A stretch of DNA of 64,000 bases from Serripes groenlandicus (lineage: Eukaryota; Mollusca; Bivalvia; Cardiida; Cardiidae). A program made the translations under genes and the position numbers. The stretch spans positions 29,800,629-29,864,628 of the forward strand of contig JASEVX010000011.1 in NCBI GenBank assembly GCA_031761405.1, in the 5' to 3' direction. Under the pieces are notes generated by a model that saw only the letters and a program-made list of their open reading frames with translations, searched no databases and was not told the origin of the DNA. Positions 9,875-21,240 of the stretch are shown piece after piece. Positions within the stretch are counted from its first letter, which is position 1; each line of letters begins with the position of its first letter.

Positions 9875-11054
9875 GTAGGTACTAAGGCCTGCTGTCCAAA
9901 TACACAAATATAAATATACCTAGAATATACATTATAATTATGATATGACAATAACAGATGTATACCTCATGTTAACATATTGATTTGTATCGTTGGTGAT
10001 ATTCCCCAAAAGAAGTCTCAGCTGAACTCCACAAAATAGATATTATAGTCTAAGTTTTAAAACTGTTCAAAAGTTGTCTTGTAATATTAGAGTCATAATT
10101 CTGTGAGACAATCAGAGTAATCATTTTACTTTCCAGTACCATAAACATCGAAATATTGATCGTTTATGCTTCATTTTAACTGGGTAGACATACCCAGTAA
10201 GCCAAATTGTGTACATTTTCATGACTTTCAATCTACAGTTTTTCAACATTTTCTGCCAAAATAGTTTTGAATGACTTATTACTTACTTTGTGTTGACTAT
10301 TAGCAATATTTGCAGAACTTTCTGAATTTCAAAATTGTGATGTCAAGCTTGAGTTCGGCACCTTTAAGAGCTACACTTAGGTAATGTGCAGATTCAGGGC
10401 AGACAGAGTGGATACGCAAGATGATCTGGATCTACACTGTTCGCAAATGCCCAGTCGATGAATTTCCTGTACGGGCACTTATATGAACTTTCAGAAATGC
10501 AGTTAGAAAAATTAAAATACAATTTGAAATGAAAGATGATTTGCCCTTTCAAAATTCCTTTGGGTACAGATTTGTTGAATGTGGAAAGAGCTAAGTGACC
10601 TATATATTGTGATGTGTGAGCGTATATAAGTATATGTTTCTTATATAAAGATCCAGTTCGATAAGCCGTCCCTGGATTAACCGTATTATCAATGTGTACA
10701 GTGTACATGTTTAAACTAAGATTCATTTAGAATACCGCATTCTTTTTTCCTGCGAAGATTAATACTGATATCATTTATCTTTTTCATTTTTTATTTTGTT
10801 TATATTTTCAAAACGGATCGAAAACAAACCTATCTATTGCCATTAGTTTTACAAATGTCATGCGGCACCATCAAACATAGCCGTTCTGAAATTGGCACGC
10901 TTACAAAGTCTAGTGTAGAACAAAGAATATTTGATATAAATGTAAAAAGTCTGTGTACTATCAAACCCAAGGGGAAAGGAATAAATCCGCCTAGCTATAG
11001 GAACATGGCTTTGACAAGTGTAGATAAATGTCTGATTGCGAATTATTTTAATCT
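9875..11054. other. Unassigned sequence
   Basis: About 1.2 kb without a recognised element. Short ORFs at 10394-10726 and 10837-11094 overlap on opposite strands, have no domain I recognise and no supporting splice or start context. Confidence 0.35.
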
Positions 11055-13070
11055 GATCAAAATGGTAATTATTTGTTAAGACTGTTACGATCAAAATGGT
11101 AATTATTTGTAACGAGTGTTACGATCAAAATGGTAATCATTTGTAACGAGTGTTACGATCAAAATGGTAATTATTTGTAACGACTGTTACGATCAAAATG
11201 GTAATTATTTGTAACGTCTGTTACGATCAAAATGGTAATTATTTGTAACGACTGTTACGATCAAAATGGTAATTATTTGTAATGTCTGTTACGATCAAAA
11301 TGGTAATTATTTGTAACGACTGTTTCGATCAAAATGGTAATTATTTGTAATGTCTGTTACGATCAAAATGGTAATTATTTGTAACGTCTGTTACGATCAA
11401 AATGGTAATTATTTGTAACGACTGTTACGATCAAAATGGTAATTATTTGTAACGACTGTTACGATCAAAATGGTAATTATTTGTAACGACTGTTACGATC
11501 AAAATGGTAATTATTTGTAACGACTGTTACGATCAAAATGGTAATTATTTGTAACGAGTGTTACGATCAAAATGGTAATTATTTGTAACGTCTGTTACGA
11601 TCAAAATGGTAATTATTTGTAACGACTGCTTCGATCAAAATGGTAATTATTTGTAATGTCTGTTACGATCAAAATGGTAATTATTTGTAACGACTGTTTC
11701 GATCAAAATGGTAATTATTTGTAACGAGTGTTACGATCAAAATGGTAATTATTTGTAACGATTGTTACGATCAAAATGGTAATTATTTGTAACGACTGTT
11801 ACGATCAAAATGGTAATTATTTGTAACGACTGTTACGATCAAAATGGTAATTATTTGTAACGACTGTTACGATCAAAATGGTAATTATTTGTAACGAGTG
11901 TTACGATCAAAATGGTAATCATTTGGAACGAGTGTTACGATCAAAATGGTAATTATTTGTAACGAGTGTTACGATCAAAATGGTAATTATTTGTAACGTC
12001 TGTTACGATCAAAATGGTAATTATTTGTAACGACTGTTACGATCAAAATGGTAATTATTTGTAATGTCTGTTACGATCAAAATGGTAATTATTTGTAACG
12101 ACTGTTTCGATCAAAATGGTAATTATTTGTAATGTCTGTTACGATCAAAATGGTAATTATTTGTAACGTCTGTTACGATCAAAATGGTAATTATTTGTAA
12201 CGACTGTTACGATCAAAATGGTAATTATTTGTAACGACTGTTACGATCAAAATGGTAATTATTTGTAACGAGTGTTACGATCAAAATGGTAATTATTTGT
12301 AACGTCTGTTACGATCAAAATGGTAATTATTTGTAACGACTGTTTCGATCAAAATGGTAATTATTTGTAATGTCTGTTACGATCAAAATGGTAATTATTT
12401 GTAACGACTGTTTCGATCAAAATGGTAATTATTTGTAACGACTGTTACGATCAAAATGGTAATTATTTGTAACGAGTGTTACGATCAAAATGGTAATTAT
12501 TTGTAACGACTGTTACGATCAAAATGGTAATTATTTGTAACGACTGTTACGATCAAAATGGTAATTATTTGTAACGACTGTTACGATCAAAATGGTAATT
12601 ATTTGTAACGACTGTTACGATCAAAATGGTAATTATTTGTAACGAGTGTTACGATCAAAATGGTAATTATTTGTAACGTCTGTTACGATCAAAATGGTAA
12701 TTATTTGTAACGACTGTTACGATCAAAATGGTAATTATTTGTAATGTCTGTTACGATCAAAATGGTAATTATTTGTAACGACTGTTTCGATCAAAATGGT
12801 AATTATTTGTAATGTCTGTTACGATCAAAATGGTAATTATTTGTAACGTCTGTTACGATCAAAATGGTAATTATTTGTAACGACTGTTACGATCAAAATG
12901 GTAATTATTTGTAACGAGTGTTACGATCAAAATGGTAATTATTTGTAACGTCTGTTACGATCAAAATGGTAATTATTTGTAACGACTGTTTCGATCAAAA
13001 TGGTAATTATTTGTAATGTCTGTTACGATCAAAATGGTAATTATTTGTAACAACTGTTTCGATCAAAATC
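11055..13070. repeat. 34 bp satellite, about 59 units
   Basis: Unit GATCAAAATGGTAATTATTT + GTAACGACTGTTAC (34 bp; starts at 11055, 11089 and so on). Each unit contains the small inverted repeat GTAAC-GACT-GTTAC. Variant units (AACGTC, AACGAC, AATGTC, GACTGTTTC, AACGAG) recur in the same order in three blocks, showing higher-order amplification. No ORF spans it. Confidence 0.95.
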
Positions 13071-13674
13071 TTCAATGTGTAACTGGCGAACAATACTACC
13101 CAGATCAAAAGATAACCTGACTGGATTTGCATCTGTAGTAATTATGTTCCTAAATGCAGAAAGAGTTATTTTCGAAGACCGCGGCCCGAACGACGTTGTA
13201 TGTAGTTATTTGGTCCCTCGTCATTGATTGATAATAACGAGAGAGAAAGCTTATATAGGGATCACGACAAACACAGATTTATCCCAGTGTCCAAAGTTGC
13301 TTTCTGTCTTCTAGTGTCTTTATGATAGCGTTTGTGCTAGGTCTTAGCTGCCTAAAATAGTCCCTTTCGAAACTCTGCAGTAGGACTTCTCATTTCATTG
13401 AGATGAACTGTTAGAGAGGTATATTAATTTGATTTGCTTTAAGTTTCAGCATTCCTGTATCATGTATGTGCGTTCGTTGGTATACACATCACCGGACTAT
13501 GTTGTGCTTTCGTATGCTATAAATGTTGAGGGGGATCAAGTTCAATGAGGCTACTGACCAGACATTTGACCGTGAATGCGTACGACGGCGAACAGCGAAA
13601 AATAAAATGATTCGCTCATTGTATGACTGTTTGCCTAATTTCTGAGGACAGTGAATTTACCTATTCAAAACAAG
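13071..13674. other. Unassigned sequence
   Basis: No recognised repeat, RNA or coding feature. Confidence 0.35.
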
Positions 13675-13811
13675 AGTTGCTTGGGAAGATTGTTGTGTGG
13701 AGTACTGGTGTGAGAAAACCAGGAAATGCATGCGTAGGTTAACTGGCCGCCGTGATATAACTGAGAAATTGTTAAAAACGGCGTTAAACCCCAATCAATC
13801 AATCAATCAAA
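13675..13811 (+). mobile_element. SINE-A 3' half
   Basis: Begins in the body at TTGCTTGGGAAGATTGTTGT, runs through GGCCGCCGTGATATAACTGA and GGCGTTAAACCCCAATCAAT and ends in four TCAA units. The tRNA-like head is absent, typical of 5'-truncated retrotransposition. Confidence 0.8.
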
Positions 13812-14480
13812 ACAAGAGCCAGAAAGGGAAGAAAAAGCGCCACGAAGGGGAATCGAATCATCATGAGAAATGTCTTCCTATCCAACGTAATTTTCAAAAA
13901 AGTATCTGTTGGAGAACTGTTTGAAGCAGTCTTTATTTAGGAAAGCCTTGAAACGGAATGTGCGATACTGGACAATTAACAAAACGCAGGTGTGTCATAG
14001 TGTTGTCAATAACGTTGTCTGATTGGCGATGATTTTATATTGGCTATTTTGGAAATGAAAAAACGAATCCGCCACATTCGTACATAGCCTCTTCAAGAAG
14101 TTACTTTGCCTAGTTGAACAATTGTAAATACTGAACCTTGCACGAAATCGCAATTTTAAATTGTTTAAAAGAAATACATCAAATGTGTTTGGAACACAGC
14201 ATTACATGTGTGTAGTAAGTTCACATGGTAGCATTTCCGAGTTCAACTATAGTAAATATATTTCTTGAACTCATCATTTCAAATTCCCTTAACAAGTTAA
14301 CGAAACGTCAATGTTTAAATATAATAAAAATGCAGATGAAACCCACTGTCAGAGCTGTATCAAGTTTGCAGAAAAGGAGTACAGATACAGATATACGTAG
14401 TAGGCGCGCAATAGATGTGACGTCATTAACGTCGTGTTTTACGTGAGGTTGTTTTTTGCATGCGCCGGCTCGTATAACCT
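13812..14480. other. Unassigned sequence
   Basis: A possible TTAA-A trace (CATCATGAGAAATGTC, 13858) and nothing else recognised. Confidence 0.3.
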
Positions 14481-14700
14481 GTAAACCTTTCCCCACGCCT
14501 TTTGATATGCATATTCAGCAGACGACTTTTATAACCATTGATGCAAAATGAGCAGTTGCTATTGATGAGGAGTTCTCATATTGCAACTCTAATTTTAAAC
14601 TCTATTTAATATAATCATACGTTCATTTATGGATATTTTCCGCAGTATTGTTTAAATGTTTTAAAAGTCGTCTGCTGCAGTGTTGTTGTATTTGTTATGG
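14481..14700 (-). mobile_element. TTAA-A MITE, diverged
   Basis: TTCAGCAGACGACTTTTATA and AAAAGTCGTCTGCTGCAG about 140 bp apart, with weak terminal CCTTTCCCCACG; TTAA ends not preserved. Confidence 0.55.
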
Positions 14701-15065
14701 CCATACAATCGTTCGATGTTGATAATCCAATTATTGTGTGAATAAATTGTGAATTAAATTCTGATTAATTAATCTTATATGTAAATTATTTCTGTACATT
14801 TAAAAATATGAATTTCTTCTAACCAGACTATTTTATTTATGAACGACTATAGTACAATATACATATATTTAATACTTTCCCGTTTCAACTCAACTTCTGT
14901 AAAACAAGGCCAGTTATTGGTATGGTAGACATAAAGACATACCAATTATTATGGCCTAATCCTAATGTCTTTGTTATGCTTTAACGCTCCCTCGACTATT
15001 GTCTCTACACGTAATCGTTAGAATATATTGGGGGTATCGGCGACAGGACAAACTTGGATGTATTA

Positions 15066-15437
15066 TATGGTGGAATACTTCTGCCACCACATAACCACTT
15101 AATTATCACGTTATATAACTAGTTAGTCACTTAATTATCATGATAAATAATTGATTAACGCGTTAATTTTTATGTTAATAGATACTTACGTCAACATAAA
15201 AAAGTCTGCAACTAGTTACAAAACATGTTAACTACATAATATATATCTAAAATGGCATTATGTAGGTATCTGTTGGCAGTAGTCGGCAGTAACATAGACT
15301 TTTTTGTGCTGACAAAAGTATCTGATAAAATAAAAATTAACGCTTTAATCAGATATTTATCATGATAATTAAGTGACTAACTAGTTATATAACGTGATCA
15401 TTAAGTGGTTATAAGATGGCAGAAGTATGCCACCATA
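15066..15437. mobile_element. Fold-back element with 150 bp arms
   Basis: The left arm (TATGGTGGAATACTTCTGCCA, then AACCACTTAATTATCACG and GTTATATAACTAGTTAGTCAC) is mirrored by the right arm ending TGGCAGAAGTATGCCACCATA. Arms are about 150 bp around a roughly 70 bp centre and clearly diverged. It interrupts the first 275 bp unit, so it is younger than the array. Confidence 0.8.
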
Positions 15438-15816
15438 GTATTAGAGAGTCCGAGTTTATCATTATCTTGTTCATTTAATGTAACGGTAAAACTTGAATAA
15501 ATACATTGGATTTGTAACATGGTTTTGCTTAGTTTGACATTTCAACTTCTTTTAGCCGAGGTCAGTTTTTGGTAAAGCATACATAAACACATACCTATCA
15601 TTATGGCCTAATCGTAAAGTCTCTGACATGTTTAACAACTCCCTCGGCTATTGTCTCTACACGTAATTGTGAGTATGAATTTGGGGAATCGGCGACACTA
15701 CAAACTTGGATTTATTAGACTGTCCGAGCTTATCCATATCTTGGTCAATTAATGTAACAGTTAAACTTTATAACATGTGTTTGCTAAGTTAACGATTTAA
15801 CATTTCAACTTCCTTA

Positions 15817-16013
15817 ACCCTTTTGCTGCCTAAGGCACTTAAAGGCTTTAGCAAATAATGCAGATTCAGGAGAGACAGTTCATAACGAGCTGTCTCTCCT
15901 GAAATCTGCATTGGTTGTCACTTAGACATTAAATTTTACCAAATTTTCTGTTGGACGAAAAATAGAGTGGTCCAATTTTCAAAATGGAAGATTCGACTTT
16001 GTGAAATTGGGTG
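15817..16013 (-). mobile_element. TTAA-B-related MITE
   Basis: Starts TTAACCCTTTTGCTGCC and contains the B-family hairpin GATTCAGGAGAGACAG...CTGTCTCTCCTGAAATC around a CTCGTTATGA-type loop. The right end is eroded. Sits exactly between two 275 bp tandem units. Confidence 0.65.
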
Positions 16014-16440
16014 AACCGAGGTCAGTATTCCGTAGGGCAGACATACAATCATACCAAACGTTATGGCCTAAGCCTAATGTCTATGTCATGTTTGAATGCT
16101 CTCTCTACGATTGTTTCTGACTGGTATTAGAGACACTGGGAATCGATGAGACGACAAACTTGGACCAATACGACTGTCCGAGCTAATCATTATCTAGCTC
16201 AATTAATGTAACGGTTAAACTTAAATCATAACATTGGATTTGTAAGGTGGTTTTGCTTAGTTAACGGTTCGACATTTCATCCACCTAAAACCGAGGCCAG
16301 TATTCGGTAGGGCAGACATAAAATCATACCAAACGTCTTATAATGTCAATGTCATGTTTGAATGCTCCCTCGGCGATTGTTTCTGACTTGTATTAGAGAC
16401 AGGGGGAACCGGCGACACGAACTACATGAATGTATTAGAC

Positions 16441-16630
16441 TGTCATGGAATGCCATAGCTGTCTTATGTTGTGATCTTGCATGTGGCTATGTGTAACTGA
16501 CATGCTATCATGTCCAACGTACATATTATTATGTTTAATTTTTATGCCATTATGTGTAACTGATATATAATCATGTCTGACTGACATTTCATTATGTCTA
16601 ACGGTCATAATAGTATGTGTAAATGGCATT
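16441..16630. repeat. Degenerate 21 bp repeats
   Basis: Loose repeats of TATCATGTNTAACTGACAT type. The minus-strand 64-residue ORF across it reads as seven-residue MSVTHN-like repeats and is a consequence of the 21 bp period rather than a gene. Confidence 0.6.
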
Positions 16631-16631
16631 C

Positions 16632-16766
16632 AATGAGCCGTTCCACGAGAAAACCCAACATTATTGACTCTGCATAATGTATCGAACCAGATCAGCCTGC
16701 GCGGAATTCCGGGTCGACACATTCCGTCTCAGGGGGATAGAGGTACATAGTAATTAGAGGCTCATA
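16632..16766. mobile_element. IR-G element, partial
   Basis: Left end GAGCCGTTCCACGAGAAAAC followed by CTGCATAATGTATCGAACCA; the matching right end has been lost apart from GAGGCTCAT. Confidence 0.6.
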
Positions 16767-16798
16767 CCCTAGGGTTAGGGTTAGGGTTAGGGTTAGGG
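16767..16798 (+). repeat. Interstitial telomere-type repeat
   Basis: ACCCTA followed by about 4.5 units of GGGTTA, the metazoan telomere motif. Too short for a telomere; the CCCTAGGG junction is a small head-to-head inversion. Confidence 0.85.
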
Positions 16799-17529
16799 AA
16801 GAATGTCAGAATCCTCTATCAACTTGCGTAGATTCTGATGAAATCGAGCAGAAGCCCAATGTGATCTGAACCTACACTTTTTCGAAATGCCAACATGAAC
16901 TTGGTCGCATGTATGGGCTCATGTGATCGTTGACCTGTTCCCGCATACATACGCTTTCTGACGCTGACGTTTTTGTAAAGATTGTAACAAAGGAAGAATT
17001 TGCTCAAACGTACACTTTTTGGCCTGGGTCTTTAGCCCCTGGTCATAGTAGTAATACCATTTTCGGAGTTGGCAGCATGCCAATTGCTTTAAGCACCAAA
17101 CAACGCGAGAAAAAATGCTCGAGAAAAATAATTCATCATGGATTCAACAAAACTGCATTTAAAAGGTTAGGATTTCCCCCATAAATATCAGTTTAATGTT
17201 GTTGGAGCATCAGTGAAAAACTTAAGGCGTGAGTACTCCAATATAAGTTTAAGAAATGTTTTAGAAATTAATGCGAGGAGAGGTCAAATATGGACGTAGG
17301 GCCCGTGCGACGAAATATTAATGGTAAACAAAGAAAAAGCGTGGCAAATGTAGTGGCGGACTAAGCGGGGGCCATAGAGCCCGTGGCCAACTCCCCCCAC
17401 CCCACGAAAGAAATCACGTGAAATATACAGTGTAGGATTAACGGGGGGCCGCATTAAAAAATATATTTTTGACATGATCTTTCAACTTCTTGACGATAAA
17501 TACATAAACATAAGCTGCAATTGTTATTT
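16799..17529. other. Unassigned sequence
   Basis: Includes a fragment near 16801-16880 (TGTGATCTGAACCTACACTT) resembling the short GATC/TGTAGA palindromic repeats elsewhere in the window; no gene recognised. Confidence 0.3.
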
Positions 17530-17726
17530 CCTTATACATTTCCCCCTACTTCTCCAACCTTCCAGCAGCCCCTTCAGCACTGCAGTGCTTTGATTTATTT
17601 TTCCACAATAGTTTCAACTTTATTCAACAGTTATACTTTCATTGATACACCTATTTCTTATTTTTGTCTATATGTTTTCAAATTCATCTGCTGCATATAT
17701 GTATTGGCATGTGGGAAAGGAGTTAA
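17530..17726 (-). mobile_element. TTAA-A MITE remnant
   Basis: Right end GGCATGTGGGAAAGGAGTTAA with TTCATCTGCTGCA; the left end and hairpin are largely lost. Confidence 0.5.
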
Positions 17727-17837
17727 AACGCCTTCTCTAACGTTTAGTGTATAAACAAAGACGTGTTGTTGATTACACAATCAAATGGAATGTAAACTTT
17801 TGGCTTCCTCGGCTGGCAGAACGTCAGGCATGTTCAC

Positions 17838-18063
17838 ACCTTCCCACGTACAGCAAGTCTACAGCAGACGACTCTGAATACGTCTAGGTTAAAATATGGA
17901 AAATCTCTATCATTCAAATTGTGATAATAAAATAGAGTTGAACACATTGTGGTTAAAGGAGAAATCGTTCCTTACGATCAATTTCCTCCTTTTGTCAAGA
18001 TGTTTTCAAACGTCGTCTGCTGCATATAAATCAAAATGCGTCTGCAATAAGGATAGTGGTTAA
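17838..18063 (+). mobile_element. TTAA-A MITE, first of a fused pair
   Basis: CTACAGCAGACGACTCTG at the left and CGTCGTCTGCTGCATA at the right. Its terminal TTAA at 18060-18063 is also the first TTAA of the next copy. Confidence 0.75.
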
Positions 18064-18292
18064 CCCTTTCCCCCATACGACAAATCTGCAGTAGACAACT
18101 TTTGGAAACATCAAAGCAAAAACATGGGAAAAAGTTCATTAAACGAAGATTCAATTACTCAAAAAATATGAACACATTCTTGAAAAAGGAAAAACTACTT
18201 ATGATTAGCAATTTCTCCTTTTGTCACGATGTTTTCAAACTTCGTCTGCTGTATAAAGGTCAAAATGCGTCTGCAATAAGGATAAGGGTTAA
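18060..18292 (+). mobile_element. TTAA-A MITE, second of a fused pair
   Basis: TTAACCCTTTCCCCCATACG with CTGCAGTAGACAACTTTTGG; ends GATAAGGGTTAA. The two copies share an unusual right end (GCGTCTGCAATAAGGATA), suggesting duplication of one from the other. Confidence 0.8.
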
Positions 18293-18530
18293 ACAATAAC
18301 TTTACAAATGTTGAGGGAACAAGTTATGCGTGTTTGGAAAAAACAGAGATACGTAGGAAACCTAGAAAATGCCTTGCATTATATGTGCATTTTTTCTAGA
18401 TTGTGAACGAGTATACCATGTTATATAACCAAACCTTCCGTCTGTCTTACTCATTTTCATTTTCATTGAAACTTGCACGCTTAAACATCGTATGGTCATT
18501 TGAAACGTGATGAAGTGTTTATTTAACTTA

Positions 18531-18721
18531 TGCGCCGTTCCGTGAGAAAACCAACATAATGGCATAATAGGATAGAGCTATAGAGTAATGAAACAAAAAA
18601 TCCACAGCAGGCGAGAATTGTCTGCCCGGGTTAGCCTACGCGGCATGCTTAGGCTGATCCGGGTCGATACGTTACGAAGAGTCCACACTGTTGGTTTTCT
18701 CGCGGGACGGCTCATATATCT
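18531..18721. mobile_element. IR-G element
   Basis: Left end GCCGTTCCGTGAGAAAACCA, right end TGGTTTTCTCGCGGGACGGC + TCATAT. Shorter than the copy at 24216 because the left inner arm is deleted. Confidence 0.75.
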
Positions 18722-19587
18722 CGTTTATTTAACTCTAACTTGATTATGCGTAACATTTGCTTGTCGGACATTCAACACGCACTCGCGCAAAGGACGTGGT
18801 TATTTCATCATAACACACTCGCGGGATAAACACGTCAGACCTCTTTTACCACGAAGCCGGTCTTCCACCTCAAGGACCATCATTTCCCATGTTAGAACAA
18901 GTCTTAGGGCCATACTCCTTCCACTTTTGATGCAGACACTTTGAACCCTACCCAGAAAGTGTTCACCCCTGAAGTGCACTTTCAATCTAAGAGCAGTGGA
19001 GTATTTAGAAGAAAAAAAATGTACTAAATTAACGTCAAGTAATAACGTCCCTAAGCAACATTCTCGAAAGATGAAAGTCGATAATCAAAAACAAAATGTG
19101 TTGAACCACGTACGCATTTCATATTCGCTCGTGTGTGTTCTATGCAGACTGCACTAATTTGCAGTCATCCGCGATGCTTATCTTCACAAACATCAGAAAT
19201 ATAGACCAAAAACTATGATTTCCCGAGATACATTTCGTTTCCTCTCCTGACCGCTTTTACCTAAATATAATCTCAAAAATGCTGGACGATATATGGAAAT
19301 GATCAATCACATTCTTATGTTATTTACCGACGATGTGCAGATTTCAGTTTCCGACAAAAGTGGCTTGAAATTTAACCGATTCTTTAGTTATATTCCTGGC
19401 AAACAATGCCCGCCAAGGTCACGTGGATTATTGCTTGATGCAACAATTTGATTGGACAGAACAACGCACACATACTCATGAATATTCAGGATCAATTCAA
19501 ACGGCCTTTAATGAGATGTCGTCAAATCTAATAAACGCACAGCAAAGTATTTTGGTTTAATTTCATATCACTATTTTCCTGGTAAAC
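18722..19587. other. Unassigned sequence with a diverged duplication
   Basis: TTCCTGGCAAACAATG...GGTCACGTGGA near 19393 resembles TTCCTGGTAAACAATG...GGTCACGTGGA near 19577, an old duplication about 185 bp apart. No gene recognised. Confidence 0.4.
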
Positions 19588-19850
19588 AATGGCCGTTAGG
19601 TCACGTGGAGTCGCTCTGCGAAACACCGTGGTACCGTGCAAATTAATTCGATGTTATATCGCAGATCTCTTCATGAATTAACAACTATAAAGTGCAACTA
19701 TCTTTGTAACGAAGGCTTGGTCACGAATGTGTCGATTGAAATCAGGCAAACCAACATGGTACCCATTCATAATCCTTTCCCACATAAAACAAATCTTCAG
19801 CAGAAAGCTTTAAAAATATCTTAGCAAAGATATAGATAATATATAGATAT
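19588..19850. repeat. Segmental duplication block A, copy 1
   Basis: CAATGGCCGTTAGGTCACGT...AATTCGATGTTATATCGCAG...AACGAAGGCTTGGTCACGAA recurs at 20985-21240. Its 3' part is the start of a TTAA-A copy (CCTTTCCCACATAAAAC, CTTCAGCAGAAAGC, about 19773 on). Confidence 0.75.
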
Positions 19851-19918
19851 AGATCATATTTGATAGTTGAATTGTGTATATTGAATAAACATTGTAGTTT
19901 AAAACATTTTGGCAAACA

Positions 19919-20195
19919 GTTTAACGCCGTTTCCAATCGAATTTCAGTTATATCTCGGCAATCAGTACCCCAAACGTGTTTTGATTATCTCTCACCAGTT
20001 GTCCACACACCATTTCCCCTACAGTCAACTGACTACCTTCCCACATTAGATTAACTATAGCCGATTGGTGGAGCACGAATGGCACTAGTCGCAATGACTT
20101 TTACCAATCATCGGAATGTATTGAATTTCCGAGCCGGGGTTCGAATACATGACCCCTGAATTGATAGCCCCCTGTCGTTATCTACTGGGCTGTTA
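19919..20195 (-). mobile_element. SINE-A, minus strand
   Basis: Minus-strand head with a B-box GGGGTTCGAA motif inverted (TTCGAATACATGACCCCTG in plus) and 3' end AACGGCGTTAAACT. The 23 bp array begins exactly at its tRNA-like 5' end (CTGTTACGACTCGACCCC). Confidence 0.75.
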
Positions 20196-20606
20196 CGACT
20201 CGACCCCTGTATATGTTACGACTCGACCCCCTGTATATGTTACGACTCGACCCGGTATATGTTCGAACTCGACCTCTGTATATGTTACGACTCGACCCCG
20301 GTATATGTTACGACTCGACCGCTGTATATGTTACGACTCGACCCCTGTATATGTTACGACTCGACCTCTGTATATGTTACGACTCGACCCCTGTATATGT
20401 TACGACTCGACCCCTGTATATGTTACGACTCGACCCCTGTATATGTTACGACTCGACCTCTGTATATGTTACGACTCGACCCCTGTATATGTTACGACTC
20501 GACCCCTGTATATGTTACGACTCGACCCCTGTATATGTTACGACTCGACCTCTGTATAGGTTACGACTCGACCCCTGTATATGTTACGACTCGACCCCTG
20601 TATATG
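20193..20606. repeat. 23 bp minisatellite, 18 units
   Basis: Unit CTGTATATGTTACGACTCGA + CCC (23 bp; e.g. TATGTTACGA at 20281 and 20304). All three plus frames stay open, giving overlapping Tyr/Cys/Asp-rich ORFs of 120-160 residues that are repeat artefacts. A single unit-like copy survives at 22763-22795 in the paralogous block. Confidence 0.9.
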
Positions 20607-20718
20607 GTGTTGACGTTGTAACTTACTTTACTTTTCAAGCTGAAAGCCTGTATAACAGGCATGTTCGTGTTGATTCCATACTGACTACTAACTGAACATA
20701 TCGAAAGACGCTTATTGC

Positions 20719-20949
20719 TTAACCCTTTCCCTCAAACTACAATTCTGCAGCAGACGACTTTGAACATATTTTGTAAAAAAAAAGAAAAATCTCTATAATT
20801 GAATGGATAACCTATGACTAAAAGTGGAAAATATTGTGGCAAAAGGAGAAATTGCTCGTTTTGAGCAATTTCTTCTTTTGTCACTACGTTTTCTAAAAGC
20901 CGTCTGATGCAGAGGCGTCAGAAAGCGTCTATATGAGGGAAAGGGTTAA
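20719..20949 (+). mobile_element. TTAA-A MITE, canonical
   Basis: TTAACCCTTTCCCTCA...GGGAAAGGGTTAA with CTGCAGCAGACGACTTTG and hairpin GAAATTGCTC-GTTTT-GAGCAATTTC. Shares both flanks with the copy at 22906. Confidence 0.9.
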
Positions 20950-20984
20950 GACATCCGCTTCGGTAGCGAAAGGTTGAAGGTTCG

Positions 20985-21240
20985 AAGCAATGGCCGTTAG
21001 GTCACGTGGAGTCGCTCTGTGAAACGCAGTGGTACCGTGCAAATTAATTCGATGTTATATCGCAGTTCTGTTAATCAATTTACAGATTTTAATTGCATCT
21101 ATCTTTTGTAACGAAGGCTTGGTCACGAATTTGAAGATTCCAATCAGGCACGCCAACAGGAAACCCATTCATAATCCTTTCCCACATAAAACAACTCTGC
21201 AGCAGGAGACTTTGACAACATCTAAGCAAAGATAAAGATA
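20985..21240. repeat. Segmental duplication block A, copy 2
   Basis: Matches 19588-19850 from CAATGGCCGTTAGGTCACGT to the CTTTCCCACATAAAACAA end of the TTAA-A copy that follows. Confidence 0.75.

Larger units (their letters stand above)
14885..16440. repeat. Four diverged 275 bp tandem units
   Basis: Units begin near 14906, 15557, 16016 and 16290 with (C)CGAGG(T/C)CAGT. Each runs through ATTATGGCCTAA, CTCCCTCG(G/A)CTATTGT, GGCGACA...CAAACTTGGA, TGTCCGAGCT and AATGTAACGGTTAAACTT. Spacing is about 274 bp once the fold-back at 15066 (unit 1) and TTAA-B copy at 15817 (after unit 2) are removed. No coding potential seen. Confidence 0.8.

Noticed and set aside
11055..13070. CRISPR-like array
   Set aside because: Units are contiguous 34 bp repeats with no unique spacers, in a eukaryotic setting.
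20149..20695. Three overlapping Tyr/Cys-rich ORFs of 120-160 residues
   Set aside because: All three frames of the 23 bp array are open, which is expected by chance from the unit.
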